Source: Hallerella sp963656065
Lineage (GTDB): Bacteria; Fibrobacterota; Fibrobacteria; Fibrobacterales; Fibrobacteraceae
NCBI GenBank assembly: GCA_963656065.1
Contig: CAVKGV010000005.1
Span: 109,495 to 173,494 of the forward strand
Direction: 5' to 3'
DNA: 64,000 nucleotides
The translations under genes and the position numbers were made by a program. The notes under the pieces were generated by a model. That model was not told where the DNA came from and did not search any database. It worked only from the letters and a program-made list of their open reading frames with translations. Positions 51,200-60,044 of this stretch are shown here, piece after piece; the first letter of the stretch is position 1, and the number at the start of each line of letters is the position of its first letter.

Positions 51200-51936
51200 T
51201 TGATTTGAAAGGTAAAGTCGCCGTTGTCACGGGTGCTTCTCGCGGCATTGGATTTGAAATCGCCCGGACGCTCGCTTTCCAGGGGGCGCGGGTCGCTCTG
51301 ATTTCGACTGCGGAACGTGAAGAACTCGCTTCGCAGATGGCGGAAGAAACCGGTTCCGAAGTCAAAAGTTACGCTTGCGACGTTTCGGATTCCGAACAGG
51401 TCGCTTTGACGTTCAAGGCGATTCTCGAAGCCTTCGGACAGGTCGATATTTTGGTGAACAATGCGGGAATTACCCGGGACGGTCTGATGATGCGGATGAA
51501 GGATGCGGATTTTGACGATGTAATCCGCACGAATCTTCGCTCGGCGTTCCTCTGCACGCGGGCGGTTGCCCGCCACATGATGGGACGCAGAACGGGTCGG
51601 ATTGTCAACATGGCGAGCATCAACGGAATTCGTGCCCAGGCGGGGCAGTCCAATTACGCGGCGTCCAAGGCGGGCATTATCGGGCTTACCAAGACGAACG
51701 CCATGGAATTTGCCGCTCGCGGGATAACCGTGAACGCGGTCGCTCCGGGATTCATCGGCACGGACATGACGGCGAAGCTTTCCCCGGAAATGCTCGAAAA
51801 ATTCAAAAATTCCATTCCGGCGCAGCGGATTGGGCAGCCGAAAGACGTCGCGAACGCGGTCGCTTTCCTGGTGTCCGACGAAGCCGCCTACATCACGGGA
51901 CAGGTCCTCGGGGTCGATGGCGGTCTCGGAGCGTGA
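51196..51936 (+). CDS. fabG: 3-oxoacyl-ACP reductase
   Basis: 246 residues of the short-chain dehydrogenase family: TGASRGIGFEIA (cofactor), NNAGITRDGLMMRM, VNMASINGI (Ser), YAASKAG (Tyr near 153, with the Lys 4 later), and AVAPGFIGTDMT. It overlaps fabD by 4 bases and is followed by acpP. Confidence 0.96.
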   Translation: MIDLKGKVAVVTGASRGIGFEIARTLAFQGARVALISTAEREELASQMAEETGSEVKSYACDVSDSEQVALTFKAILEAFGQVDILVNNAGITRDGLMMRMKDADFDDVIRTNLRSAFLCTRAVARHMMGRRTGRIVNMASINGIRAQAGQSNYAASKAGIIGLTKTNAMEFAARGITVNAVAPGFIGTDMTAKLSPEMLEKFKNSIPAQRIGQPKDVANAVAFLVSDEAAYITGQVLGVDGGLGA

Positions 51937-51992
51937 CTTGATATTTTACAAAAAGTTTCTAACTTTTCACAAAACCTCAAACGGAGTTAAAA

Positions 51993-52238
51993 ATGACTGA
52001 AGAAGAACTTCTTAAGAAAATTACGGCTGTTGTCGTCGAAAAGCTCGGTGTGAAGCCGGAAGACGTGACCCGCGACGCTTCCTTCGTGAACGATCTCGGC
52101 GCCGATTCCCTCGACCGCGTGGAACTCGTGATGGCTCTCGAAGACGAATTCGACATCGAAATCCTCGATGAAGACGCCGAAAAGTTTATCAAGGTTTCCG
52201 ACGTTCTTTCCTATATCCAGAACAAGCTCAACAAGTAA
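51993..52238 (+). CDS. acpP: Acyl carrier protein
   Basis: 81 residues, acidic. The phosphopantetheine serine is Ser39 in LGADSLDRVELVMALEDEF. It is preceded by a good ribosome site, closes the fab operon and is followed by a terminator. Confidence 0.98.
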   Translation: MTEEELLKKITAVVVEKLGVKPEDVTRDASFVNDLGADSLDRVELVMALEDEFDIEILDEDAEKFIKVSDVLSYIQNKLNK

Positions 52239-52256
52239 TTTCTGGATTTTCAAAAG

Positions 52257-52317
52257 CAGCTCTTTCGTTGGCTGTCCTTTTCAAAAGGCGGTGTGACGAA
52301 AGGGCTGTTTTTGTTTT
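52257..52317 (+). terminator. Rho-independent terminator after acpP
   Basis: CAGCTCTTTCGT pairs with ACGAAAGGGCTG around an inner region that includes CCTTTTCAAAAGG, another small hairpin, followed by TTTTTGTTTT. Confidence 0.85.
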
Positions 52318-52473
52318 AAAACGAAATTTTCAAACCGAAAAACGGCTTTTACAAAATTGTTCTGAATTGGGGGCAATCTGTTTGAAAAATTTCACACAAA
52401 CGAATTTTTGAATTTCCAGCTTGAAAATAATTTTTTAACATTGCGCAAATATTTGATTTCATAGGAGAAATCG

Positions 52474-52647
52474 ATGTCCGAAAAGTCGATGACCAACCGG
52501 AAAGCGATTCATGCGCTGAACGATTTGAAAGTCTATGCGAGTTCCCGTTCGCTCGATGCGGTGAACTATGCGATTGCCGTATTGGAAAAACTGGAAGAAG
52601 CCGGTGTGGAGCGTCCGCTGGAATCCTTGTCCGCTAAAGGAAAATAA
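52474..52647 (+). CDS. Small conserved-looking protein upstream of antiporter
   Basis: 57 residues: MSEKSMTNRKAIHALNDL, then a helical segment AVNYAIAVLEKLEEAG. It is preceded by a well-placed AGGAG and ends 2 bases before the antiporter start, so it is translated with it. Mostly helical and charged; no domain recognised. Confidence 0.65.
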   Translation: MSEKSMTNRKAIHALNDLKVYASSRSLDAVNYAIAVLEKLEEAGVERPLESLSAKGK

Positions 52648-52649
52648 TC

Positions 52650-54278
52650 ATGGAAATCTTGGACACGTTATCTCAGTCCGTTCCGAATGCCGTCGATACG
52701 CTGGCGAACATGGCTGCTTCTGCAGGAACGGTTGCCGCTGATTCGGTGTCGAGCCTTGCTGAAACTTCAAATTGGTTTTTCCAGCATGGGACATTCTGGT
52801 CTCTTGTCCCTCCGATCGTGGCGATTGCGCTCGCTTTGATTACGAAAGAAGTTTATTCGTCGCTTTTTGTCGGTGTCCTGATTGGCGGTTTGTTCATCAG
52901 CCAGGGGAGCTTTTCTGCGTTCCTGGATGCGACATTTAAAGACGGTCTTATCGCGAAAGTGGCAGACCCGTGGAATATCGGCATCCTTTTCTTCTTGGTC
53001 ATTCTAGGGACGATGGTGACGCTGATGAATCGCGTTGGAGGTTCGGCGGCTTTTGGAAACTGGGCGCGCTTGCACATCAAGTCGAAAGTCGGAGCCCAAG
53101 TGGCGACGATTTGCCTCGGCATCTTGATTTTCATCGATGACTACTTCAACTGCCTGACCGTGGGAAGCGTGATGCGCCCGGTGACGGACAGGTTCAAGAT
53201 AAGCCATGAAAAGCTTGCCTACTTGATTGATTCGACGGCGGCGCCTGTTTGCATCATCGCTCCGATCAGCTCGTGGGCGGCGGCTGTCTCGGGATTTGTC
53301 GAGGGGGAAGATGGCTTGGGACTTTTTATCAAGGCCATTCCGTTTAATTTCTATGCGCTTTTCACGATCCTCGCCCTCTTTGTTGTCGCCATCGGGAAGG
53401 TGAATTTCGGCCCGATGAAAAAATTCGAGGAGGTGAACGAAGTGGTGGACGAAAAGCTCGATGAGATGAATGTTCCGGACGGTAAGGGGAATATTCTTGA
53501 TCTGGTGGTTCCTATTGTACTTCTGATAGTCTTTTGCACGGTGGGAATGATTTATACGGGCGGATTTTTCGATTCCGGTGAAAATGCCAAGGGATTTGTC
53601 GATTCCTTTGCTAGCAGCGACGCTTCGATAGGTCTTGTACTCGGATCTTTTGCCGCATTGATTTTGACTCTGATTTTCTACCTGTCCCGTCGAGTTCTCG
53701 GTTTTAACAAGTGTATGGCCTGCGTTCCTGATGGTTTCAAGGCGATGGTCCCGGCGATTCTAATCCTCTGCTTGGCGTGGACGCTGAAAGGCGTGACGGA
53801 TACGCTCGGAGCAAAGGAATTTGTTGCCGGTATCGTGAGCGGAGGCGCTGCCGGTGTGATGAATCTGATGCCCGCTGTGATTTTTGTCATTGCGGCCCTT
53901 CTCGCATTTGCGACGGGAACTTCCTGGGGGACGTTCGGCATCCTGATTCCTATCGTTGTCGCCGCCTTTGGCGGAATCGATTACAGCTTGATGATTATTT
54001 CCATTTCTGCGTGCATGGCCGGAGCTGTTTGCGGAGACCACTGTTCTCCGATTTCGGATACGACCATCATGGCGAGCGCGGGTGCGGAATGCAATCACGT
54101 GAATCATGTGAACACGCAGTTTCCTTACGTACTCTTCGTAGCGGGCATTTCGTTTGTGACATATATTGTCGCAGGATTTTCCCGCAGTTCAGCCGTTTCC
54201 ATTTTGGTTGGCGGTCCGCTGATAGTTCTCGGCCTTCTGGTTTTGAAAATAATGAATCTTTCGAAGAAAAAAGCCTAG
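52650..54278 (+). CDS. NhaC-family Na+/H+ antiporter
   Basis: 542 residues with about 12 membrane segments. Signature regions include GILIFIDDYFNCLTVGSVMRP, IDSTAAPVCIIAPISSWAAA, ATGTSWGTFGILIPI and GDHCSPISDTTIMASAGAECNHVNHV, typical of the NhaC/IT transporter family. Direct sodium-proton exchange is the likely role; a few relatives carry amino acids or dicarboxylates. It ends overlapping, by 4 bases, the stop of the convergent DMT gene. Confidence 0.88.
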   Translation: MEILDTLSQSVPNAVDTLANMAASAGTVAADSVSSLAETSNWFFQHGTFWSLVPPIVAIALALITKEVYSSLFVGVLIGGLFISQGSFSAFLDATFKDGLIAKVADPWNIGILFFLVILGTMVTLMNRVGGSAAFGNWARLHIKSKVGAQVATICLGILIFIDDYFNCLTVGSVMRPVTDRFKISHEKLAYLIDSTAAPVCIIAPISSWAAAVSGFVEGEDGLGLFIKAIPFNFYALFTILALFVVAIGKVNFGPMKKFEEVNEVVDEKLDEMNVPDGKGNILDLVVPIVLLIVFCTVGMIYTGGFFDSGENAKGFVDSFASSDASIGLVLGSFAALILTLIFYLSRRVLGFNKCMACVPDGFKAMVPAILILCLAWTLKGVTDTLGAKEFVAGIVSGGAAGVMNLMPAVIFVIAALLAFATGTSWGTFGILIPIVVAAFGGIDYSLMIISISACMAGAVCGDHCSPISDTTIMASAGAECNHVNHVNTQFPYVLFVAGISFVTYIVAGFSRSSAVSILVGGPLIVLGLLVLKIMNLSKKKA

Positions 54279-55192
54279 GCTTTTCGACCGAAGCGAATTT
54301 GGGAGAGAACGACGGCTGCAAAAATTAGGATGCAACCGAGCGCCTCTTTTTGGGAAAGACGTTCTCCGAGAACTACCCAACCGGAAATGACGGCAAATAC
54401 GGATTCAAGGCTCATCAGAAGCGATGCGATGGTGGGATTTATCTTGTTCTGGGCGATGATTTGTAATGTAAAGGCGACTCCGCTTGATAGGATGGCCGCA
54501 TAAAGAAGCGGAAACCAGGAACTTGCCTGGGAATAGATGTTGAGCGCGTTTTGGATTCCCCGGGTCGATGCCTGCATATCGACGAGGAACATGGGAAATG
54601 CGGACAGAATTCCCACGACAAGAAACTGGATGCAGGATAGCCGGATATTATCGACGGTTCCGACATATTTATCGACGACGAGAATTTGGACGGCAAAGGC
54701 GATGGCACAGAGGAACGAAACGATGTCGCAAAATTCCAGGGAAAAGTTTTCCCGGATGCAGAGCATGTAAAGCCCGACTAGCGCGACAGCCACGCAAATC
54801 CAAATCTTGACCGAGCCTCTTTTCCCGAGGAAAAGGCTTAAAATCGGGACGATAAAGATGTAGCATGTCGTGAGGAAACCGGATTTCCCGGCAGATGTTC
54901 CCAAAAAAATTCCTAGCTGTTGCAGATTGTTTCCGAAAGCGAGAGCTGTTCCGCAAAGGATGCCGGCAGTCCAGAGCGTTTTTCGTTCTCTTGAATTTTT
55001 GGGGCGCTTTGGACTTTTTCCGAACTTGTCGAGAGCTTTGAAAAGCCCGAACAGAAATGCCGCCGCAATAAAGCTTCGGAAACATGTGAAGACAAAGGGT
55101 CCGGCAGAGTTCCCTTCGACCTGGGCGACGAATGTCGTTCCCCAGAGGAAGGCCGCTAGAACCAGCAGAAAACTGTAGCCAAAATTTGCCAT
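54275..55192 (-). CDS. EamA/DMT-family transporter
   Basis: 305 residues with ten hydrophobic segments in two repeats. LLVLAAFLWGTTFVAQ opens the first repeat and QILVVDKYVGTV / SLESVFAVISGWVVLGERLS marks the second. Drug/metabolite superfamily exporters of this type move amino acids or other small molecules. The start at 55192 lies 4 bases behind TATAATTG; a longer reading to 55264 begins before this box. Confidence 0.85.
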   Translation of the reverse strand: MANFGYSFLLVLAAFLWGTTFVAQVEGNSAGPFVFTCFRSFIAAAFLFGLFKALDKFGKSPKRPKNSRERKTLWTAGILCGTALAFGNNLQQLGIFLGTSAGKSGFLTTCYIFIVPILSLFLGKRGSVKIWICVAVALVGLYMLCIRENFSLEFCDIVSFLCAIAFAVQILVVDKYVGTVDNIRLSCIQFLVVGILSAFPMFLVDMQASTRGIQNALNIYSQASSWFPLLYAAILSSGVAFTLQIIAQNKINPTIASLLMSLESVFAVISGWVVLGERLSQKEALGCILIFAAVVLSQIRFGRKA

Positions 55193-55196
55193 GCGC

Positions 55197-55204
55197 CAAT
55201 TATA
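55197..55204 (-). promoter_or_regulatory. Putative -10-like box of DMT gene
   Basis: TATAATTG on the minus strand, 4 bases before ATG 55192. Confidence 0.4.
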
Positions 55205-55294
55205 AGAATTTAGGAATGGGGTGGCTTGAAATTTGAATGGGTGCAAGGTCCACTCCGCACTCAATCCGTGTTCCTTCCAAAAGGGGAATATTTT

Positions 55295-55302
55295 TATCTT
55301 TT
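55295..55302 (+). promoter_or_regulatory. Putative -10-like box of rnc operon
   Basis: TATCTTTT, 6 bases before ATG 55309. Confidence 0.4.
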
Positions 55303-55308
55303 CCCTAT

Positions 55309-56148
55309 ATGGAAAAAAAGGATAAAAACGTCATCCGCCGCATCTTTTTGTGGTTTCGCAAGAAGTCGGGAAATGATTTGGAAAACAGCCTCGGCTATGA
55401 ATTCAAAAAACCGGAACTTTTAGCCCATGCCTTGGTTCATCGCTCCTGGCTTTCGGGAAAGGAAATGCCTTACTGGGAAAACAATGAGCGCTTGGAATTT
55501 TTGGGCGATTCCATCTTGAACATGCTAGTGACGGAATATCTGTACAAAACTTATCCCCATCTGCCGGAAGGCGACCTCGCCAAGATGAAGAGCGTTGTCG
55601 TTTCGGGACAGGCGCTGACAAAAATTGCGCGTAGCTGGAATTTGGGGGCATATCTCCGCGTGGGAAAAGGCGAGGCGAAAAACGGTGGACGAAATCGGGA
55701 TAGTCTCCTCGAAGATGCGTTCGAAGCGATTCTCGGGGCGATTTATCTCGACAGTAACATCAAGCAGTGTCGAAAGTTCCTGGAACAGCATATTTTCCCG
55801 AATATCCAGGAAGTCGTTTCCGAAGAGGATTTTATCAATTACAAGAGCGCCCTGCTGGAATATATGCAGGCCCGTGCGTTGCCCGTTCCCGACTACGAGA
55901 TGGTTGCGGAAAGCGGACCGGAGCACTGCAAGGTCTTTGAAATGACGGTGATGTTCCAAGGCGAAGAATACGGTCGCGGTAAAGGCCCGTCCAAAAAGAA
56001 AGCGGAGCAGGAAGCGGCGAGAAAGGCTTTGGAAAGGTTGAAAACCGAGGAAGCTTTGAAAAAGAATGCCGCGCTGGTCATCGAAAAACCGGTGAAAATC
56101 ACGAAGAAGTCGATCGCCAAAAAGGAAAAGGAGATGTCGAAGAAATGA
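55309..56148 (+). CDS. rnc: Ribonuclease III
   Basis: 279 residues. The catalytic signature NNERLEFLGDSIL is at 58-70, and DSLLEDAFEAILGAIYLD is the second metal site. A C-terminal dsRNA-binding domain (LLEYMQARALPVPDYEMVAESGPEHCKVFEM, KKKAEQEAARKAL) follows, then a Lys-rich tail of about 40 residues. It processes rRNA precursors and double-stranded RNA. The start at 55309 follows a promoter-like box; it overlaps the next gene by ATGA. Confidence 0.95.
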   Translation: MEKKDKNVIRRIFLWFRKKSGNDLENSLGYEFKKPELLAHALVHRSWLSGKEMPYWENNERLEFLGDSILNMLVTEYLYKTYPHLPEGDLAKMKSVVVSGQALTKIARSWNLGAYLRVGKGEAKNGGRNRDSLLEDAFEAILGAIYLDSNIKQCRKFLEQHIFPNIQEVVSEEDFINYKSALLEYMQARALPVPDYEMVAESGPEHCKVFEMTVMFQGEEYGRGKGPSKKKAEQEAARKALERLKTEEALKKNAALVIEKPVKITKKSIAKKEKEMSKK

Positions 56149-57944
56149 AGCGTTTCGAAAGATACCTTGTCCCGTTTGCCGCGCTTTGCGTATTACTGTT
56201 TAGTTCCTGCCGGGAAAGCTCCGAAAAAATGGTGAAGCCTTTGGATGTAAACTGTCCTTCGACGTCTTACCCGGAAGATGCCGACGGCGAGTTCGATCCG
56301 GTGGCAAGCGAAAATGCGGTTCCCTGCGGAACCATTCGGCTGTGGGGTTCCTCGATGCCGAAATCTTTCAACATGTGGGAAGATTACAACAGCTTTAGCG
56401 CGGGGCTGATGAACTTGATGTTCGAACCGCTGGTTTCTCTCCATTCGACGGAAGACAGGCCGGTTGGAATCTTGGCGGACCGGTGGGAAATTTCCGCCGA
56501 CAGCCTGACTTTTACTTTCCATATCGATCCGCGGGCAAAGTGGAGCGACGGCAAACGCATTACCGCCGAAGATGTCCAGTTCTATTACGATGTCATCATG
56601 GATCCGAAAAACCTGACGCCGATTTTCAAAGTCGGGCTTTCCCGGTTCGAGCGCCCAAAAATTCTCGATTCCCTGACGATTTCCGTTTCGGCAAAGACGG
56701 TTCACTGGGCGAATTTCTGGGAAGCCGCCGGACTTGTCGCTTTTCCGAAGCATGTGTGGAATGGCAAGGATTTTAACCAGATCCGCTATCAATTTCCGGT
56801 TGTCGAAGGTCCTTACCGGATTTCGGATTTTCGGGAAGATCGCTATGTGGAACTTTCCCGGAATGCGGACTGGTGGGGCTTCCACAAGAACTGGAACCGC
56901 GGCAAATACAACTTTGAAAAAATCCGCTACCGCTTTATGGAAGACAGAACGAAAGCTCTGGAAGCTTTCAAGAAAGGGGACTTGGACGCCTATGCGGTTT
57001 ACACGTCTTCCATCTGGATGAAGCAGACGGATTTTCCCGCCGTGCAGAAAGGCTGGGCGGTAAAGCAGCGCATATTCAACCAGGAACCGATCGGTTTCCA
57101 GGGGATGGCGATAAACCTTCGCCGCGAAAAGTTCCAGGATGTTCGGGTGCGCAAAGCGCTTTCCTATCTGATGGACCGCAAGCTGATGAATGAAAAATAC
57201 ATGTATGACCAGTATTTTCTGTTGAACAGTTATTACCCGGATCTTTGGAAAGACCATTCGAATCCGTCGGCGGAAAATTATTCGTTCGACATGGACTTGG
57301 CGCGGAAGCTTCTTTCGGAAGCGGGATATGTCCCTGGGAACAAGGGAATGCTTGAAAAAAACGGCAAGCCTTTTGAAATCTCCTTTATTACGGCAAGCGA
57401 AGATCTGCGCCATTTGACATTTTACCAGGAAGCTCTCCAGAAGGCGGGAATCCGGGTTTCCATTGAACAGATGTCCCAAAGTACGCTCAGAAAACGTTTG
57501 GACAATGCGGACTTCGATATGTATTGGATTGCCTGGGGAAGTTCTCGCCTTTCCGACCCGGAAGCCTCGTGGTCCAGCGAAACGGCGAACGATATCGGGA
57601 CGAACAATGTCGCTGGCGTTGCCGACCCTGTTGTCGATAGTCTCGTCAAGTTGCAGAAAACGGAATTTGATATGGCGAAACGGAACGAGATATTGCGTTC
57701 CCTGGACAAGCGCCTTTCGGAAATCGTGCCCTATGTTCTGATGTGGCAGTGCGATTTTCACAGGATTCTCTACTGGAATCGTTTTGGAACGCCCGAGAAT
57801 GTCTATACGAAATTCGGTCGCGAAGATGAAAGCATTCCGGTCTATTGGTGGTATTCCGCTGAAAAGTCCCGAGCCCTGGACGCTGCGATGAAAGCGGGAA
57901 CGGTGTTGCCCGTGGAAAGGGAAGATGTTCGCGATGCAAAATGA
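56145..57944 (+). CDS. Oligopeptide/solute-binding lipoprotein (SBP_bac_5)
   Basis: 599 residues. Lipoprotein signal ending in Cys22 (VLLFSSC), then IRLWGSSMPKSFNMWEDYNSFSAGLMNLMFEPLVS, FTFHIDPRAKWSDGKRITAEDVQFYYD and FQDVRVRKALSYLMDRKLMN, the conserved family-5 binding-protein blocks. Usually captures oligopeptides or nickel for an ABC importer; no permease gene is adjacent, so its transporter must be elsewhere. Overlaps rnc by 4 bases and the TrxR-like gene by 11. Confidence 0.9.
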   Translation: MKRFERYLVPFAALCVLLFSSCRESSEKMVKPLDVNCPSTSYPEDADGEFDPVASENAVPCGTIRLWGSSMPKSFNMWEDYNSFSAGLMNLMFEPLVSLHSTEDRPVGILADRWEISADSLTFTFHIDPRAKWSDGKRITAEDVQFYYDVIMDPKNLTPIFKVGLSRFERPKILDSLTISVSAKTVHWANFWEAAGLVAFPKHVWNGKDFNQIRYQFPVVEGPYRISDFREDRYVELSRNADWWGFHKNWNRGKYNFEKIRYRFMEDRTKALEAFKKGDLDAYAVYTSSIWMKQTDFPAVQKGWAVKQRIFNQEPIGFQGMAINLRREKFQDVRVRKALSYLMDRKLMNEKYMYDQYFLLNSYYPDLWKDHSNPSAENYSFDMDLARKLLSEAGYVPGNKGMLEKNGKPFEISFITASEDLRHLTFYQEALQKAGIRVSIEQMSQSTLRKRLDNADFDMYWIAWGSSRLSDPEASWSSETANDIGTNNVAGVADPVVDSLVKLQKTEFDMAKRNEILRSLDKRLSEIVPYVLMWQCDFHRILYWNRFGTPENVYTKFGREDESIPVYWWYSAEKSRALDAAMKAGTVLPVEREDVRDAK

Positions 57945-58836
57945 ATTTGATGTAATCGTTGTCGGAAAAGGTCCGGCAGGAATTTCGGCGGCGCTTTATG
58001 CGCTTCGGGCGAATCTTTCTGTGCTCGTCGTCGCCAAGGACGAAGGCGCTTTGGGAAAGGCCCACTTGATAGCCAACTATTACGGTTTTGCGGAGCCGGT
58101 TCCCGGTGCGGAACTCGAAAGGCGCGGCGAGGAACAGGCGAAAAATCTGGGGGCGGATTTTCTTGCCGGGGAAGTTCTCGACCTGATGTTCAGCGAAAAA
58201 TTTTACGTTCGGATTCGGACAAGTGAAGAAAAAGTTTTGGAGCTTGTGGCGAAGTCGGTAATCGTTGCCGCGGGAGCCTTGCGATCAAAAGTTTCCATCC
58301 CGGGAATTGATTCCTTTGAAGGAAAAGGCGTGAGCTATTGTGCGGTTTGCGACGGGTTCTTTTACCGCAAGAAAAATGTTGCGGTCCTCGGAAACGGAGC
58401 GTATGCGCTTTCCGAAGCGGAAGAGCTTTTGCCGCTTGCGGCGAAGGTTTCCATTTGTACGCTTGGCGCGGAACTTGCCGTGAAAATTCCGGACGGATTT
58501 TCCGTGGAAAAGGAAAAGATCATTGCGGTCGAAGGTTCTGGGCGTGTCCAGCGGTTGCGCTTTGAATGCGGCAGGGAAATTCCTGTCGATGGAATTTTTG
58601 TCGCACAAGGTTCGGCTAATGCCGCGGATTTAGCCCGAAAGGCTGGAGCCGCTCTGGATTCAAACAAATTAATCGTCGATGAAAATCGGATGACGACAGT
58701 GCCCGGGCTTTTTGCCGCCGGGGATTGTCTTGGCGGTGTCTTGCAGGTTGCCGTGGCTGTCGGCGACGGGGCGAAGGCGGGTCTTGGCGCTGTCGCCTAT
58801 ATTCGAAAGCTGCGTGCAAAGGACGGTGCGAAATGA
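57934..58836 (+). CDS. Thioredoxin-reductase-like pyridine nucleotide-disulfide oxidoreductase
   Basis: 300 residues. FAD motif VVGKGPAGISAAL is near the start and the redox-active pair is CAVCDG (Cys136, Cys139). The NADPH motif reads VLGNGAYALSEAEEL, which departs from the usual GGGNSA of TrxB. Such proteins reduce thioredoxins or small disulfides, or use ferredoxin. ATG 57925 is an alternative start. It overlaps coaBC by 4 bases. Confidence 0.85.
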   Translation: MQNEFDVIVVGKGPAGISAALYALRANLSVLVVAKDEGALGKAHLIANYYGFAEPVPGAELERRGEEQAKNLGADFLAGEVLDLMFSEKFYVRIRTSEEKVLELVAKSVIVAAGALRSKVSIPGIDSFEGKGVSYCAVCDGFFYRKKNVAVLGNGAYALSEAEELLPLAAKVSICTLGAELAVKIPDGFSVEKEKIIAVEGSGRVQRLRFECGREIPVDGIFVAQGSANAADLARKAGAALDSNKLIVDENRMTTVPGLFAAGDCLGGVLQVAVAVGDGAKAGLGAVAYIRKLRAKDGAK

Positions 58837-60044
58837 TACTGTCGGGAAAGAAAATCCTTCTTGGGGTGACGGGAAGCATTGCCGCCTACAAGGCATGCGA
58901 ACTTTTGCGCCTGCTTCAAAAGGAAGGTGCGGAAGTTCGTGTCGCGATGTCTCCCGCTGCGACAAAATTTGTCGCTCCGCTTTCGTTCGCTTCGCTTTCC
59001 AAGTGCCCTGTTTACATCCAGGACGGCGCACAGGAAGCGCGGCCTTTTCAGCATATCGATTTTCCTCGCTGGGCGGATCTCTACATCGTCGCCCCGGCTT
59101 CTGCCGATTCGATTGGAAAGTTTGCCGGCGGTCTTGCAGACGATCCCGTTTCTCTTTGCTTCATGTCGAGTACTTGCGAAAAATGGATTTTCCCGGCGAT
59201 GAATTCCGCTATGTACTGTTCGTTTGCCGTGCAGCGCAATCTGGAAATTCTTCGGAAATTTTCCGATACGCAAGTCGTTGAACCTTCGGACGGGGAACTG
59301 GCTTGCGGTGAAAAGGGACCTGGCCGATTCATGGAACCGTCGGAAATCGTCAAGGTCCTGAAGAGACACCGCGAAGCGTCCGGAAAACGCTTGAACCGTT
59401 CCGTCCTGATAACCGCGGGTCGCACCGAAGAAGCGATCGATCCGGTCCGTTACATATCGAACCGTTCAAGCGGGAAAACCGCCGCGGCTCTTGCCGAAAC
59501 GTTCTTGGATGCGGGATACGATGTCGCGGTTGTCCATGGCCCGATGGATGTGGACGTGCCTTTGGGCGCAGAGGAAATCTCCGTGAAAAGCGCACGGCAG
59601 ATGTATGATGCGGTTCTTTCGCGCCAACCGTCCTTTGATGTTGTCGTGCACTGCGCAGCGGTTGCGGATTATCGCCCGAAGCAAGCGAGCGAGACGAAGA
59701 TCAAGGATAGCCGTAGCCAGTTGACCTTGGAGCTTGAACCGAATCCGAATATCCTGCGCGATTCGGTGAAGAATAAAAAATCGGGGCAGGTAATCGTCGG
59801 GTTTGCGCTAGAAACGGACGATGTGAAACGGCATGGCCTTGAAAAGTTCGAAAAGAGCGGAGCGGATTTTCTCGTCTTGAATACGCCGGTCCTTTCGGAT
59901 GGCGGCTTTGGAAAGGACGCAGTTCCTTTTGCGATTCTTGAAAAAGGAAGGCCTGTTCCCGAACTTGAATTTCGATCAAAGGCGGATCTTGCCCGTGATG
60001 TCGTCGAACGGGTAAATCGTCGGTGGGAGGCTCCCGGTGCCTGA
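58833..60044 (+). CDS. coaBC: CoaBC, phosphopantothenoylcysteine synthetase/decarboxylase
   Basis: 403 residues. N-terminal decarboxylase part: LLGVTGSIAAYKACELLRLL, the catalytic His74 in FQHIDFPRW, and APASADSIGKFAGGLADD; the Cys of the lid is in ACGEKGPGRF. C-terminal synthetase part: SVLITAGRTEEAIDPVRYISNRSSGKTAAALAE and AAVADYRPK, NPNILRDSV. Both steps make 4'-phosphopantetheine for coenzyme A and ACP. Confidence 0.96.
   Translation: MILSGKKILLGVTGSIAAYKACELLRLLQKEGAEVRVAMSPAATKFVAPLSFASLSKCPVYIQDGAQEARPFQHIDFPRWADLYIVAPASADSIGKFAGGLADDPVSLCFMSSTCEKWIFPAMNSAMYCSFAVQRNLEILRKFSDTQVVEPSDGELACGEKGPGRFMEPSEIVKVLKRHREASGKRLNRSVLITAGRTEEAIDPVRYISNRSSGKTAAALAETFLDAGYDVAVVHGPMDVDVPLGAEEISVKSARQMYDAVLSRQPSFDVVVHCAAVADYRPKQASETKIKDSRSQLTLELEPNPNILRDSVKNKKSGQVIVGFALETDDVKRHGLEKFEKSGADFLVLNTPVLSDGGFGKDAVPFAILEKGRPVPELEFRSKADLARDVVERVNRRWEAPGA

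Noticed and set aside
52437..52470. Additional promoter boxes upstream of the small antiporter-linked gene
   Set aside because: TAACATTG and TATTTG are both present, but the region is so A/T-rich that I cannot choose between them.
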